From a virus, in IMG/VR virus record IMGVR_UViG_3300025098_000162, positions 1 through 33,002 of that record: DNA of 33,002 nucleotides. One strand, 5' to 3'. Every line of letters starts with the position of its first letter. The first letter of the stretch is position 1. The notes beneath the pieces are model-generated. The model had not been told where the DNA came from. It saw only the letters and a list, made by a program, of their open reading frames with translations, and did not search any database. The translations under genes and the position numbers were made by a program. This document shows positions 26,018 through 32,707 of this stretch, piece by piece.

Positions 26018-27352
26018 AAGGAAACTCTGCACACCCTCAATCACAGACTCCTCGTCTGAACGAATCTCCCCCTCCCAAATCACAAGGCAATCAAGCCCGA
26101 CCTCTGCATAAGCCTCTATCGTATTACGCTCATGCTCCTCTTTACTCATCCCCGTCTTAGACTCACCATGCCAATAATCGCCAAAACACTCCACCACCTT
26201 TGTAGCACCCCTATAAGGATGTTCGGGATCATCACTCACACAAACTACAAAGTCTGGGTTCTTATAGCCACCAATCGAACCGTCAAAGTTCTTCTTGCTT
26301 GGAAGAAATCTCCAATATGCCCCATTACCTGTAAAAGTGAGTTTGTCGGTATATGTGGCTACCCTTGACTCAAATCCGTTCATGTCATTTGCAACTAGAC
26401 CCAAGAAAGGTGTGCCATACCTTTCCATGTTGGTTGCGTACTGCTTCTCTCTAAACTCTTGGAGTTGTAGTGGATGTTCGACACCATAACGCTCAAGGTT
26501 GGTTTTCTTGACTTTATCCCAATGATCATCAATAGCACCAGAAAACTCAACACCATATCTGTCCATCATCGTATCCCTAATCTCCCTCTTGCCTTGCTCG
26601 GACGCAAAATAGTGGCTTCCATAGTTCTCGATCATCGTCTTGAGTTGCTTCTGCCTAAACTCCTCTACAGCACTTGTGTAAGGCACACCATATCTCTCCA
26701 TGTTAGTCGCTACAATCTTCTCCATTATTTCTTCACTCATACTAGGAATAGGCACACCATAACGCTCTATATTTGTTGCCTCAATCTTAGCCCTAATCTC
26801 TGGTGATCCCAATAGCGTTCCACCATACCTCTCAAGATTAGTAGCCTCTGTCTTAGCCTTGACCTCATCATTCTGTTGAGGGTTGACCACACCATATATC
26901 TCAAGGTTCGTCTGCTTGATCTTATCCTGTACGCTCTCCCAAGCAAAAGGATTATCCTTACCCTTTAATATAGGACGCTTACCCTCAAGGGCATCTTGTA
27001 CCTTTTCAAAGACACTACTCTCTTTTGAAAAAGGGTTTTCAGCACCATAACGCTTGAGGTTAGTCTGTTTACGCTTCTCTACCGACTCTTTGTTGTGAGC
27101 AGGGTTCTCAACCCCATAACGCTTGAGGTAAGTATTCTTCCTCCTCGCATTAGCGATAGCTTTTTTATCCCGACCTTGCCATACCTCACACCCACTCTTA
27201 TGTCTTTTCATCTGTGTGCTTGATGTAGCTTGATGTCCACAGATACATGGTGAGATTGGTTCGGGTTTCCAATCTGGCCAACAAACCTTGCGATGCCGAC
27301 CACTAATTGTTGCTGTTTTGAACACTCTTTTACAATGAGGGCAAGTAGCCAT
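26012..27352 (-). CDS. zinc-finger, DUF7487-type repeat, VSR-like endonuclease (possible homing endonuclease)
   Basis: 446 residues in three parts. Residues 1-58 hold two zinc-finger-like motifs (CPHCKRVFKTATISGRHRKVC; CICGHQATSSTQMKRHKSGC). Residues ~70-325 hold ten clear units and one degenerate unit of about 22 residues with the core TNLERYGVxxP, a repeat found in phage homing-endonuclease-like proteins. The C-terminal ~110 residues look like a VSR/PD-(D/E)xK nuclease: NPDFVV, then VVECFGDYWHG, then a helix (HERNTIEAYAEVGLD) and CLVIWEGEI. The acidic residue in PDF, the Glu in VECFGDYWH and the His are the likely catalytic set. The repeats probably read DNA in series. The gene sits alone between connector and methyltransferase genes, bounded by hairpins; the upstream one covers its binding site and start. 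Function as a mobile selfish endonuclease is inferred. Confidence 0.75.
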   Translation of the reverse strand: MATCPHCKRVFKTATISGRHRKVCWPDWKPEPISPCICGHQATSSTQMKRHKSGCEVWQGRDKKAIANARRKNTYLKRYGVENPAHNKESVEKRKQTNLKRYGAENPFSKESSVFEKVQDALEGKRPILKGKDNPFAWESVQDKIKQTNLEIYGVVNPQQNDEVKAKTEATNLERYGGTLLGSPEIRAKIEATNIERYGVPIPSMSEEIMEKIVATNMERYGVPYTSAVEEFRQKQLKTMIENYGSHYFASEQGKREIRDTMMDRYGVEFSGAIDDHWDKVKKTNLERYGVEHPLQLQEFREKQYATNMERYGTPFLGLVANDMNGFESRVATYTDKLTFTGNGAYWRFLPSKKNFDGSIGGYKNPDFVVCVSDDPEHPYRGATKVVECFGDYWHGESKTGMSKEEHERNTIEAYAEVGLDCLVIWEGEIRSDEESVIEGVQSFLS

Positions 27353-27388
27353 AAGTTAATCCTTTCTGCTTGAGTTGGGATTAACTTA
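27352..27388 (-). promoter_or_regulatory. hairpin covering the RBS and start of the endonuclease-like gene
   Basis: TAAGTTAATCC and GGATTAACTTA (11 bases, perfect) surround a 15-base loop. In the message the second arm contains the GGA of the AAAGGA binding site and runs to the first base of the start codon, so folding would hide the ribosome site. T4 I-TevI and some other T4 homing endonuclease genes are silenced early by such hairpins (established for T4); the same use here is inferred. Confidence 0.75.
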
Positions 27389-27482
27389 CACCACAGCCTA
27401 CATTAAGTCCAAATGTTTTTTGGGCTTTTACTAACACCAACCCCCCATACTTTCGCTGTTTGAGGGAGGTATTTGAGGGTTC
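27389..27482 (-). other. gap between connector and endonuclease-like gene
   Basis: 94 bases with no gene seen. On the minus strand it starts with two CCTCAAA-type direct repeats (ACCCTCAAAT, CCTCCCTCAAAC) just after the connector stop and later has a run of six G. Several weak pairings are possible (AACCC/GGGTT), but no clear terminator. Confidence 0.3.
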
Positions 27483-28448
27483 TCAGATGACCCCTTGAGC
27501 CACATTCAAAAAGCTCGAAATCATCTCGTAACTACCTATAAATAAAGGCAAAACCAGAAAGTTTCTGGGTGCGAGAACGCCCCGACCAACATGAGGTCCG
27601 AAGGCACTCCTTATCCCCACACCATACTTGGGTTGTTTTAATCCACGCATATACTTTGTAGTTCTTGCTTTAGCTTCAACAGACATCGACCACATCTGCT
27701 CGGCAGAGGATTTGAGTCCTTCATACTTGCCTGACCTGTCAATGTTAAGAGAAATACCTCCAATGGAGTAATCGAACTCATCAACAATCCAATTTGCTTG
27801 TAGAGCCATAGCCGCAAACTGTATTGCACCTTGAAGAATAGGAGTTCTCCAAGCAGGTTTCTGATTTACGAGTGAATCTAGGTTTTGTAGTTCTTCGGTT
27901 TCGGGTGGTTGCATATTCCACCAATCTAAAGCTCTTTCAAGATACTCTAGGAACTCCTCGTCCTCCCACACTTGACCGAAGACTCTGTTGTACGAACCAA
28001 TGTTAGCTTCATGCTCTGGTGGTCTAAAGTGATAATACTTGTCTGGATTTTGATCTCTAAGGAGCATACGCAACTTGTAGATCATAGACTTCTGACCCTC
28101 TGTAAGTTGTAGTCCAAGTACAGCGTTCTCTGCGACTACCCCAAACTCTTGAACGACAGTTTGGGGTTGGCTGTTGACTAGCTCTTTGAGAGTCCATCTG
28201 ATCCGATAGCGACCATAGGTAGCTGTGGTAGGTATACGAACAGAGGCATAGTATTCACCGACCGATGGGTTTTCGGGTATGCGAGCAGGATCACCGATGA
28301 GTACATCAGTTTCGGGTGGACCAGGATCGACATAATATAGTGCGTAAGTGATCTCAGCGGCGTTTGCGACATTTCCATTTGAGTTTGTGAGGAAGATGTC
28401 AAGATCGCCACGAGAGAGGATCTGATTTCTTTTAAATGCTACAGCCAT
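27483..28448 (-). CDS. head-tail connector / neck-type structural protein
   Basis: 321 residues. Residues ~10-110 resemble an Ig-like beta sandwich (DLDIFLTNSNGNV, YYASVRIPTTATYGRYRIRW). From ~118 on it is mostly helical, with patterns common in neck or connector proteins of large phages: YKLRMLLRDQNPDKYYHFRPP, WEDEEFLEYLERALDWWNM, WIVDEFDYSIGGISLNIDRS and KQPKYGVGIRSAFGPHVGRG. The C-terminal end is hydrophobic (FLVLPLFIGSYEMISSFL) and may insert into a joint. AAGGAGG lies upstream of the ATG. It is the first gene of the minus-strand series and is divergent from the CapA-CHAP gene. Assignment as connector comes from recalled resemblance, not a named motif; that it is a virion protein is likely. 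Confidence 0.55.
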   Translation of the reverse strand: MAVAFKRNQILSRGDLDIFLTNSNGNVANAAEITYALYYVDPGPPETDVLIGDPARIPENPSVGEYYASVRIPTTATYGRYRIRWTLKELVNSQPQTVVQEFGVVAENAVLGLQLTEGQKSMIYKLRMLLRDQNPDKYYHFRPPEHEANIGSYNRVFGQVWEDEEFLEYLERALDWWNMQPPETEELQNLDSLVNQKPAWRTPILQGAIQFAAMALQANWIVDEFDYSIGGISLNIDRSGKYEGLKSSAEQMWSMSVEAKARTTKYMRGLKQPKYGVGIRSAFGPHVGRGVLAPRNFLVLPLFIGSYEMISSFLNVAQGVI

Positions 28449-28478
28449 AGTGTGAGCCTCCTTTATATAGAGTGGGGA

Positions 28479-28484
28479 TATAAA
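28479..28484 (-). promoter_or_regulatory. candidate promoter for the connector gene
   Basis: On the minus strand CGTTTATATCCCC lies 31 bases before the start at 28448, matching the TTTATA-plus-C motif seen elsewhere. Confidence 0.4.
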
Positions 28485-28499
28485 CGACTTAATACTTTT

Positions 28500-28505
28500 T
28501 TTATA
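28500..28505 (+). promoter_or_regulatory. candidate promoter for the CapA-CHAP gene
   Basis: CTTTTTTTATACTC lies 31 bases before the ATG at 28536. With the oppositely directed motif at 28479 it makes a compact divergent promoter pair in an 87-base gap. Confidence 0.45.
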
Positions 28506-28535
28506 CTCATGTAGGTAAACGAAGGAGAATGACTT

Positions 28536-29915
28536 ATGAAAATACTTGTAGGAGGAGATGTCAGCTTTGGGAGAATCTATGAAGGTCAGAGGATTTCTTA
28601 TTCAGCACCTTTGTGTTTAGCTTCCATAGGTGAGTTAGAGCGAGATTATTGTATCTTTAACCTTGAGAGCCTTTTTTGCGATGATTGGAAAGCAAATAAA
28701 AGGGATGTGGATGATAAGTGGGGTACGAGTTACACTCATGCTAATCCAGAAGATGTGAAGCATCTCATTGAGTGTGATGTAGATCATGTTTCCCTAGCTA
28801 ACAACCACACACTTGATTGGGGCGATGTAGGGGTCGAACAGACCTGTAAAGTCCTCAACGAGTTTGGTATTTCACATTCGGGGTGTGGTTCTGATGATAG
28901 GACGCATATAGATAAAGAGAAGAAATTAATTGTATTTTCGATAGATACGGTTGAGTGCCACTACAAAAAAGAAGATCCATTAAACTGCAAAGAGGACATT
29001 AAAGACTTCTTTAAAGAGGTTAAAGAGTTTAGAGCAAAGTATGATGACTACCTTCTGATCTGTTGTGTTCATTGGGGTCGATTTAGGGTGAGTCCGAACA
29101 AAGGTCAGAAATCTATGGGTCGGAAGCTCATCGACTGTGGCATTGATGTTGTTTTAGGTAATCACTCACATAAGGTTCAATACTTCGAGATGTATAAGGG
29201 TAGACCTTTATTTTACTCGTTAGGGAACTTGTACTTTACTCACAGAAATCCCGAATATAATAAACTCCCAAATGTTCATTACGCTTACCTTTCAACTCTT
29301 ATCTTTGAGGGGCGAGACTTTAAGGGTGTAGATCACCATCAAACTTGGTGTGATGATAAAAAGGTGATTCTTAAAGATGAGAAGGCTTCTCATCTTGGTT
29401 TAGAAGCGTTGAGATTTGCTCGGAGCTATATTGGATTCGGTGAGTCAGAGCATACAACTAATGTTGGTTGGTTTATGAAGCACATAGACGCTCCCAATGT
29501 AGAGACAGCGGCCTGGTGTGCAAGGTTTGTATTTTTCTGTATCAAGAAAGCCTGTGAGGAGAATGGCATTGATCCTGTTTTGAAGAAGAATGAAGGAACA
29601 GGATACGCTAAAGAGATTTATAAGCAGATTGCAGAGATCGGGTATGTGTCTTTAAACCCGATGGCAGGAGACATTATTGTTTGGGATAGGAAAGAGGAAG
29701 GAAACAAGAATGGACACATTGGGATAATAGAGTATGTAGAGGGAGATAAGATCACAGTGATTGAAGGAAATAGAGCACCAAATCCTGGTTCAAAGGTTGA
29801 TCGCTTTACTTACTCTTTGAATGATCTTTTAAACTACAAAAATTGGGACACAAGCGATCCACACTTCCATCTCTTTGAAGGGTTTGCTCGGTTGCCTCAT
29901 ATAAAGGGTTTCTAG
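28536..29915 (+). CDS. CapA-type phosphoesterase fused to CHAP hydrolase
   Basis: 459 residues, two domains. Residues 1-~255 match the CapA/PgsA family, a calcineurin-like metallophosphatase fold: GGDVSFGR (D8), NLE (42-44), SLANNHTLDWG (N90, H91), CCVHWG (H179), GNHSH (208-212) and YSLGNLYF. All the usual metal-ligand motifs are present. Residues ~285-459 match CHAP/NlpC-P60 amidases: ETAAWCARF with C328, MAGDIIVW (376-383) and NGHIGIIEY with H394. CHAP domains cut peptidoglycan peptides; CapA proteins act in poly-gamma-glutamate capsule synthesis or release. There is no signal peptide or membrane segment, so it would be cytoplasmic until released, like an endolysin. AAGGAG precedes the start. 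It is followed one base later by a membrane micro-protein, which supports a lysis or wall-related role; the exact substrate is unknown. Confidence 0.85.
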   Translation: MKILVGGDVSFGRIYEGQRISYSAPLCLASIGELERDYCIFNLESLFCDDWKANKRDVDDKWGTSYTHANPEDVKHLIECDVDHVSLANNHTLDWGDVGVEQTCKVLNEFGISHSGCGSDDRTHIDKEKKLIVFSIDTVECHYKKEDPLNCKEDIKDFFKEVKEFRAKYDDYLLICCVHWGRFRVSPNKGQKSMGRKLIDCGIDVVLGNHSHKVQYFEMYKGRPLFYSLGNLYFTHRNPEYNKLPNVHYAYLSTLIFEGRDFKGVDHHQTWCDDKKVILKDEKASHLGLEALRFARSYIGFGESEHTTNVGWFMKHIDAPNVETAAWCARFVFFCIKKACEENGIDPVLKKNEGTGYAKEIYKQIAEIGYVSLNPMAGDIIVWDRKEEGNKNGHIGIIEYVEGDKITVIEGNRAPNPGSKVDRFTYSLNDLLNYKNWDTSDPHFHLFEGFARLPHIKGF

Positions 29916-29916
29916 T

Positions 29917-30015
29917 ATGTGGCTTTTGCCCTTAATAATAGCTTTGACCTTTTTCTTACCTGTTCCTGTGGAAGATCCAGACGATAAAAGGGAGCGTTGG
30001 TATAACAAGTATTAA
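29917..30015 (+). CDS. 32-residue membrane micro-protein
   Basis: MWLLPLIIALTFFLPVPV followed by a charged tail (EDPDDKRERWYNKY). The ATG lies one base after the CapA-CHAP stop, with AAAGGG eight bases upstream, and its stop TAA overlaps the AAGGAG binding site of the next gene: a tight operon arrangement. The protein would have one membrane helix or a signal-anchor. Its position directly after a wall hydrolase suggests a lysis helper such as a minimal holin or spanin-like piece, but there is no Cys lipobox and the size is very small. Chance frame cannot be excluded. Confidence 0.5.
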   Translation: MWLLPLIIALTFFLPVPVEDPDDKRERWYNKY

Positions 30016-30024
30016 GGAGTTTAT

Positions 30025-30252
30025 ATGAGTAAAAAGCAAAAGTTTGAGAAAGTAGACCACCCCGACCATTATCAAGCAACGGGGATGGAAGCGATTGATG
30101 TGATCGAGGCTTATAACCTCAACTTTTCGCTCGGATCAGCGATTAAGTATATTTTACGAGCAGGTAAAAAGCCTGGTGAGAGTTCTATTGAGGATCTCAA
30201 TAAAGCGATTTGGTATCTTCAACGAGAGGTAGAGAGAAACGCAGAGGGATGA
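30025..30252 (+). CDS. DUF3310 family protein
   Basis: 75 residues. The family pattern is clear: VDHPDHYQ at the start, MEAIDVIEAYNLNF, LGSAIKYILRAGKK, then EDLNKAIWYLQREVE. Many tailed phages carry this small domain, sometimes labelled as nucleotide kinase-like, but the activity is not established. The His/Asp start (DHPDHY) and the conserved Arg-Ala-Gly-Lys-Lys are the likely functional residues. TTAAGGAG lies ten bases before the ATG. It is in the run of closely spaced plus-strand genes behind CapA-CHAP; the nucleotide-metabolism genes nearby fit, but do not prove, a link. Confidence 0.85.
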   Translation: MSKKQKFEKVDHPDHYQATGMEAIDVIEAYNLNFSLGSAIKYILRAGKKPGESSIEDLNKAIWYLQREVERNAEG

Positions 30253-30301
30253 TTTCATATAAGGGGTTATTATCTGACCTCTTTTTATGAAAGGACTGCT
30301 C

Positions 30302-30754
30302 ATGTCTAATATGGAGACATCTCGTGAAGCACTTGAGTCTATTGAGCCTCAAATCACAAACATAACAGATCGGGTCTACCGACACATACTCTCTAAAGGC
30401 GAACAAGGTATTACAGACGATGAAGGATTTAGATCTTTGGGTATGAATCCAAACACATATCGCCCTTGTCGTATCAACCTTATGGATAAGGGTCTTGTCC
30501 TTAATACCAATACAAAGGGCATTACCGATTCTGGTCGTAAAGCATGGAGATGGAGGGCTGTTCCTGCATCAGAAGCTATTCCACCAAAGCGTGTTAAGAA
30601 GAGGCAAAGAAAGACGCTACCCTCAGTTGATCCTATACCTTTACCCGAAGGATATAACATCAGTCTTAGAGATGCGAGGGATCGTATGTTAGCTAAATTA
30701 AATGAGGTAGATGAGTGTCGTTGTCCATGTTGTGGAGTGAGCGTCACCAAATAA
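30302..30754 (+). CDS. winged-helix protein with C-terminal Cys cluster
   Basis: 150 residues from the ATG at 30302, chosen because AAAGGA lies six bases upstream; ATGs at 30287 and 30311 are less well placed. Residues ~17-80 read as a winged helix: RVYRHILSKGEQGITDDEGF (helix 1 and turn), NPNTYRPCRINLMDKGLV (recognition helix) and a Gly-containing wing (NTKGITDSGRKAWRW). A basic linker follows (PKRVKKRQRKTL), then a C-terminal CRCPCCGVS cluster that could hold a metal. Such proteins usually bind DNA as regulators. Likely a phage transcription or replication regulator; target unknown. Confidence 0.65.
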   Translation: MSNMETSREALESIEPQITNITDRVYRHILSKGEQGITDDEGFRSLGMNPNTYRPCRINLMDKGLVLNTNTKGITDSGRKAWRWRAVPASEAIPPKRVKKRQRKTLPSVDPIPLPEGYNISLRDARDRMLAKLNEVDECRCPCCGVSVTK

Positions 30755-30763
30755 GGATCACAA

Positions 30764-30937
30764 ATGAACCATAAGCTCTATTGTTCTTTAGTTAGCCTCG
30801 CCTGTTTTTTCTACGCTAGGTATCTGAACTCTTTACCTAAAAAAGATCTCACAGAAGATGAGCTTAGGGGTAGGGTGAATGACATTACATTCTATTCCCT
30901 GTTTGGGGTCACTGCTTTGTTAATGAGCTACTTTTAA
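30764..30937 (+). CDS. 57-residue membrane protein with two helices
   Basis: Two hydrophobic segments (LYCSLVSLACFFYARYL at 5-21 and ITFYSLFGVTALLMSYF at 41-57) flank a charged loop (KKDLTEDELRGRVND). AAGGA lies six bases before the ATG and nine bases separate it from the preceding gene. Its stop overlaps the thyX stop by four bases (TTAA). Two-helix proteins of this size include class II holins, and the gene lies downstream of a wall hydrolase, so a lysis role is possible. A small inner-membrane protein of other function is equally compatible. Confidence 0.6.
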   Translation: MNHKLYCSLVSLACFFYARYLNSLPKKDLTEDELRGRVNDITFYSLFGVTALLMSYF

Positions 30938-31677
30938 GGTAGGGGTGGGATCTTGCCATGCTTCACAAAGTTAGCGTGAGCTAGGGGCCAGAGCTTTTGG
31001 ATTTGCCTAGAAATCTCACGAGCGAGTAGTTTAATCTCCCACTGAGCATCGGGATGATCTCGCTTTGCGATGAAGCTATTGATCCAGTTATGTAGAGAAC
31101 CTGTAGCCCAATAAGTGGTATAAAGGTTCTGTGGGAGAACCATACGAGCTTGATCCCTTGCTACCCCTTTTTCGACTAACTCATTGTAGAGTCGGATAGA
31201 GTCTGTAGCGTGGCTCTTGATGGCAGATACTGCATCGAGTTTGATGTGTTTAGGGAAGTCAGTTGGGTCGAACTCAACTACGGGGTTGAAAGTATCATCA
31301 AGACTAGCTTGTCGGTTCTTGGTGTCCTGCTTACGCATTTCGCTTGGGAAATAAAACTCAATGTCAGAGCTTGTGTATCTTCGAGAAATCTCATTGTAAG
31401 AGAATGTCCTGTGCCTCATCTGCTGTCTAGCTACGAACAGAGGTGCTTTGATCCAAAATGATACGACATTGTGTTCTGTGGTAGAGGTATGTCCTTCTTT
31501 GATGAGGAAGTTGCAGAGTCGTTCCTCTCGCTCTCCCATCTCAGTGCTGACTTGCCCTAGACTCGCTCTAGCACTGTTGACGATAGTAAGGTCATCGCCC
31601 ATAGCTTGAATGAGGGCTACCCCTCCGATACCATCCTCATAAATACTGACCATCTCAGATCTAAAGTCATTCGTCAT
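30934..31677 (-). CDS. thyX: flavin-dependent thymidylate synthase
   Basis: 247 residues, normal length. ThyX makes dTMP from dUMP using methylene-tetrahydrofolate, NADPH and FAD, as a homotetramer. The diagnostic motif RHRTFSYNEISRRY is at 88-101. Also present are GHTSTTEH (62-69), in the flavin-binding region, and a C-terminal GVARDQARMVLPQ followed by YTTYWATGSLHNWINF-like sequence with the substrate-binding Arg/Gln. All look intact. AAAGGA lies 11 bases before the ATG. Phages carry thyX to keep DNA precursors flowing. It is divergent from a small zinc protein gene, with TTTTTATGG about 50 bases upstream as a weak version of the promoter motif. Confidence 0.97.
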   Translation of the reverse strand: MTNDFRSEMVSIYEDGIGGVALIQAMGDDLTIVNSARASLGQVSTEMGEREERLCNFLIKEGHTSTTEHNVVSFWIKAPLFVARQQMRHRTFSYNEISRRYTSSDIEFYFPSEMRKQDTKNRQASLDDTFNPVVEFDPTDFPKHIKLDAVSAIKSHATDSIRLYNELVEKGVARDQARMVLPQNLYTTYWATGSLHNWINSFIAKRDHPDAQWEIKLLAREISRQIQKLWPLAHANFVKHGKIPPLP

Positions 31678-31748
31678 AAGTCCACGATCCTTTCGCTATT
31701 TGTGGTATTCTTATCTATACCGACAGACCATAAAAAGGAAAGTGAATA

Positions 31749-31928
31749 ATGCCTTGTTTTTATCCAGACTTAGACAAACGAAATATAGATCTTAAATGTA
31801 AAAGATGTAAGTCGCCTTTGCCTTTAAAGGGAGACTTTGCTATTTGCCAAGAGAGTGGGTTTACAGTTCCTTGTTTGTCTCGTTGTAATCGAACACATCA
31901 GAAGGAAACGCAGGTTGAGTCGGTTTGA
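31749..31928 (+). CDS. small Cys-rich protein
   Basis: 59 residues (MPCFYPDLDKRN...). AAGGAA lies eight bases before the ATG. Cys at 3, 17, 20 (CKRC), 33, 42 and 46 (CLSRC) suggest one or two zinc sites. The last 68 bases run antisense to the end of the convergent small gene, an unusually long overlap, so one of the two may not be real or both ends may be genuinely shared. No family recognised. Confidence 0.45.
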   Translation: MPCFYPDLDKRNIDLKCKRCKSPLPLKGDFAICQESGFTVPCLSRCNRTHQKETQVESV

Positions 31929-32106
31929 GGATGCTCTTGACAGCCGACAGTCTTTTTTCATAGAGCTTCTTGAACTGAACCTTTGATAGAGGTACAGGTG
32001 TCTTCCTCTCACAATCAGTTGGAGAACATTCAATGCAAATGTTTTCTTTAAAATCTTGAACCAAGTAGTACAATCTGCAAGACGCACAACGCTCATAACC
32101 AAACAT
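31861..32106 (-). CDS. small zinc-ribbon-like protein
   Basis: 81 residues from the ATG at 32106, which has TTTGGAG six bases upstream; a TTG at 32118 overlaps that site and is rejected. An N-terminal ribbon with CASC (8-11) and CIEC (25-28) spaced by 13 residues is a good four-Cys zinc ribbon. A basic helical stretch (SKVQFKKLYEKRLSAVKSI) and a polar tail follow. It is divergent from the next plus-strand zinc protein and convergent with the small gene at 31749. Function unknown; nucleic-acid binding is likely for such a ribbon. Confidence 0.55.
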   Translation of the reverse strand: MFGYERCASCRLYYLVQDFKENICIECSPTDCERKTPVPLSKVQFKKLYEKRLSAVKSILKPTQPAFPSDVFDYNETNKEL

Positions 32107-32128
32107 ATATAACTCCAAAGGACAAATG

Positions 32129-32707
32129 ATGCGAAGAGATGGAACAGGGAAGTGTCCTGTAAAGTGGTATATAGATGATCTAGGGAAAAAGAGGTGGGTG
32201 TGCTTTGTCCACCTTGCCCCTTACACAAAACATATTGAAACATCGGAGCAGTGTTGGTACACAAACTGTCCAGGTAGGAGCATGGTCGGATACCCTTTGA
32301 CCGACCAAGAGATTGAGGATCAAAAAGCAGAGCAAGCCCGAAAGACCATCAAAGAGGTCGAAGAGGTCATTCAGATTGATGACCTTAAGAAATCGACTAA
32401 GGAGTGTGCTAACTATGGATGCACAAACGAGGTCGCTTTAGGACGCAAGAGGTACTGTTCGGACAAATGTCGTATGCAAAAGGCTCGTGCTGACTATGAG
32501 GCACGAAACCCTAAGCGAACTCGCAAAGTGAAGACATCAGAGAAGAAGCAAACTCCGATCACTCCACCCCGACCTGTTGCACCAGAGCCGAGTAATATAT
32601 GTACCTCGATCACTTGCTCGAACGAAGTACCTAAGAACCGAAAGGCTTATTGCTCAGATCCATGTAGGAAGAGAGCATATGTGCAGAGGAAGAGAGGACT
32701 ACTTTAA
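32129..32707 (+). CDS. triple zinc-finger protein
   Basis: 192 residues from 32129; ATG at 32126 is adjacent, but AAAGGA is better spaced (six bases) from the second. Three Cys-rich modules: residues ~8-50 with CPVKW, CFVH and CWYTNCPG, then two homologous C-terminal fingers, CANYGCTNEV...RYCSDKCR and CTSITCSNEV...AYCSDPCR, separated by a basic, Pro-rich linker. The two fingers share the C-x4-C-x(10-11)-YCSDxCR pattern found in small phage and bacterial zinc-finger proteins. The basic tails (MQKARADYEARNPKRTRK, RKRAYVQRKRG) suggest nucleic-acid binding. No catalytic residues seen. The internal finger duplication is clear at protein level. Confidence 0.65.
   Translation: MRRDGTGKCPVKWYIDDLGKKRWVCFVHLAPYTKHIETSEQCWYTNCPGRSMVGYPLTDQEIEDQKAEQARKTIKEVEEVIQIDDLKKSTKECANYGCTNEVALGRKRYCSDKCRMQKARADYEARNPKRTRKVKTSEKKQTPITPPRPVAPEPSNICTSITCSNEVPKNRKAYCSDPCRKRAYVQRKRGLL

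Noticed and set aside
26012-27352. CRISPR-like periodicity from the repeated CCATA..CTC units
   Set aside because: The repeats are 66-70 bases, imperfect and in frame; they encode the RYGV protein repeat.
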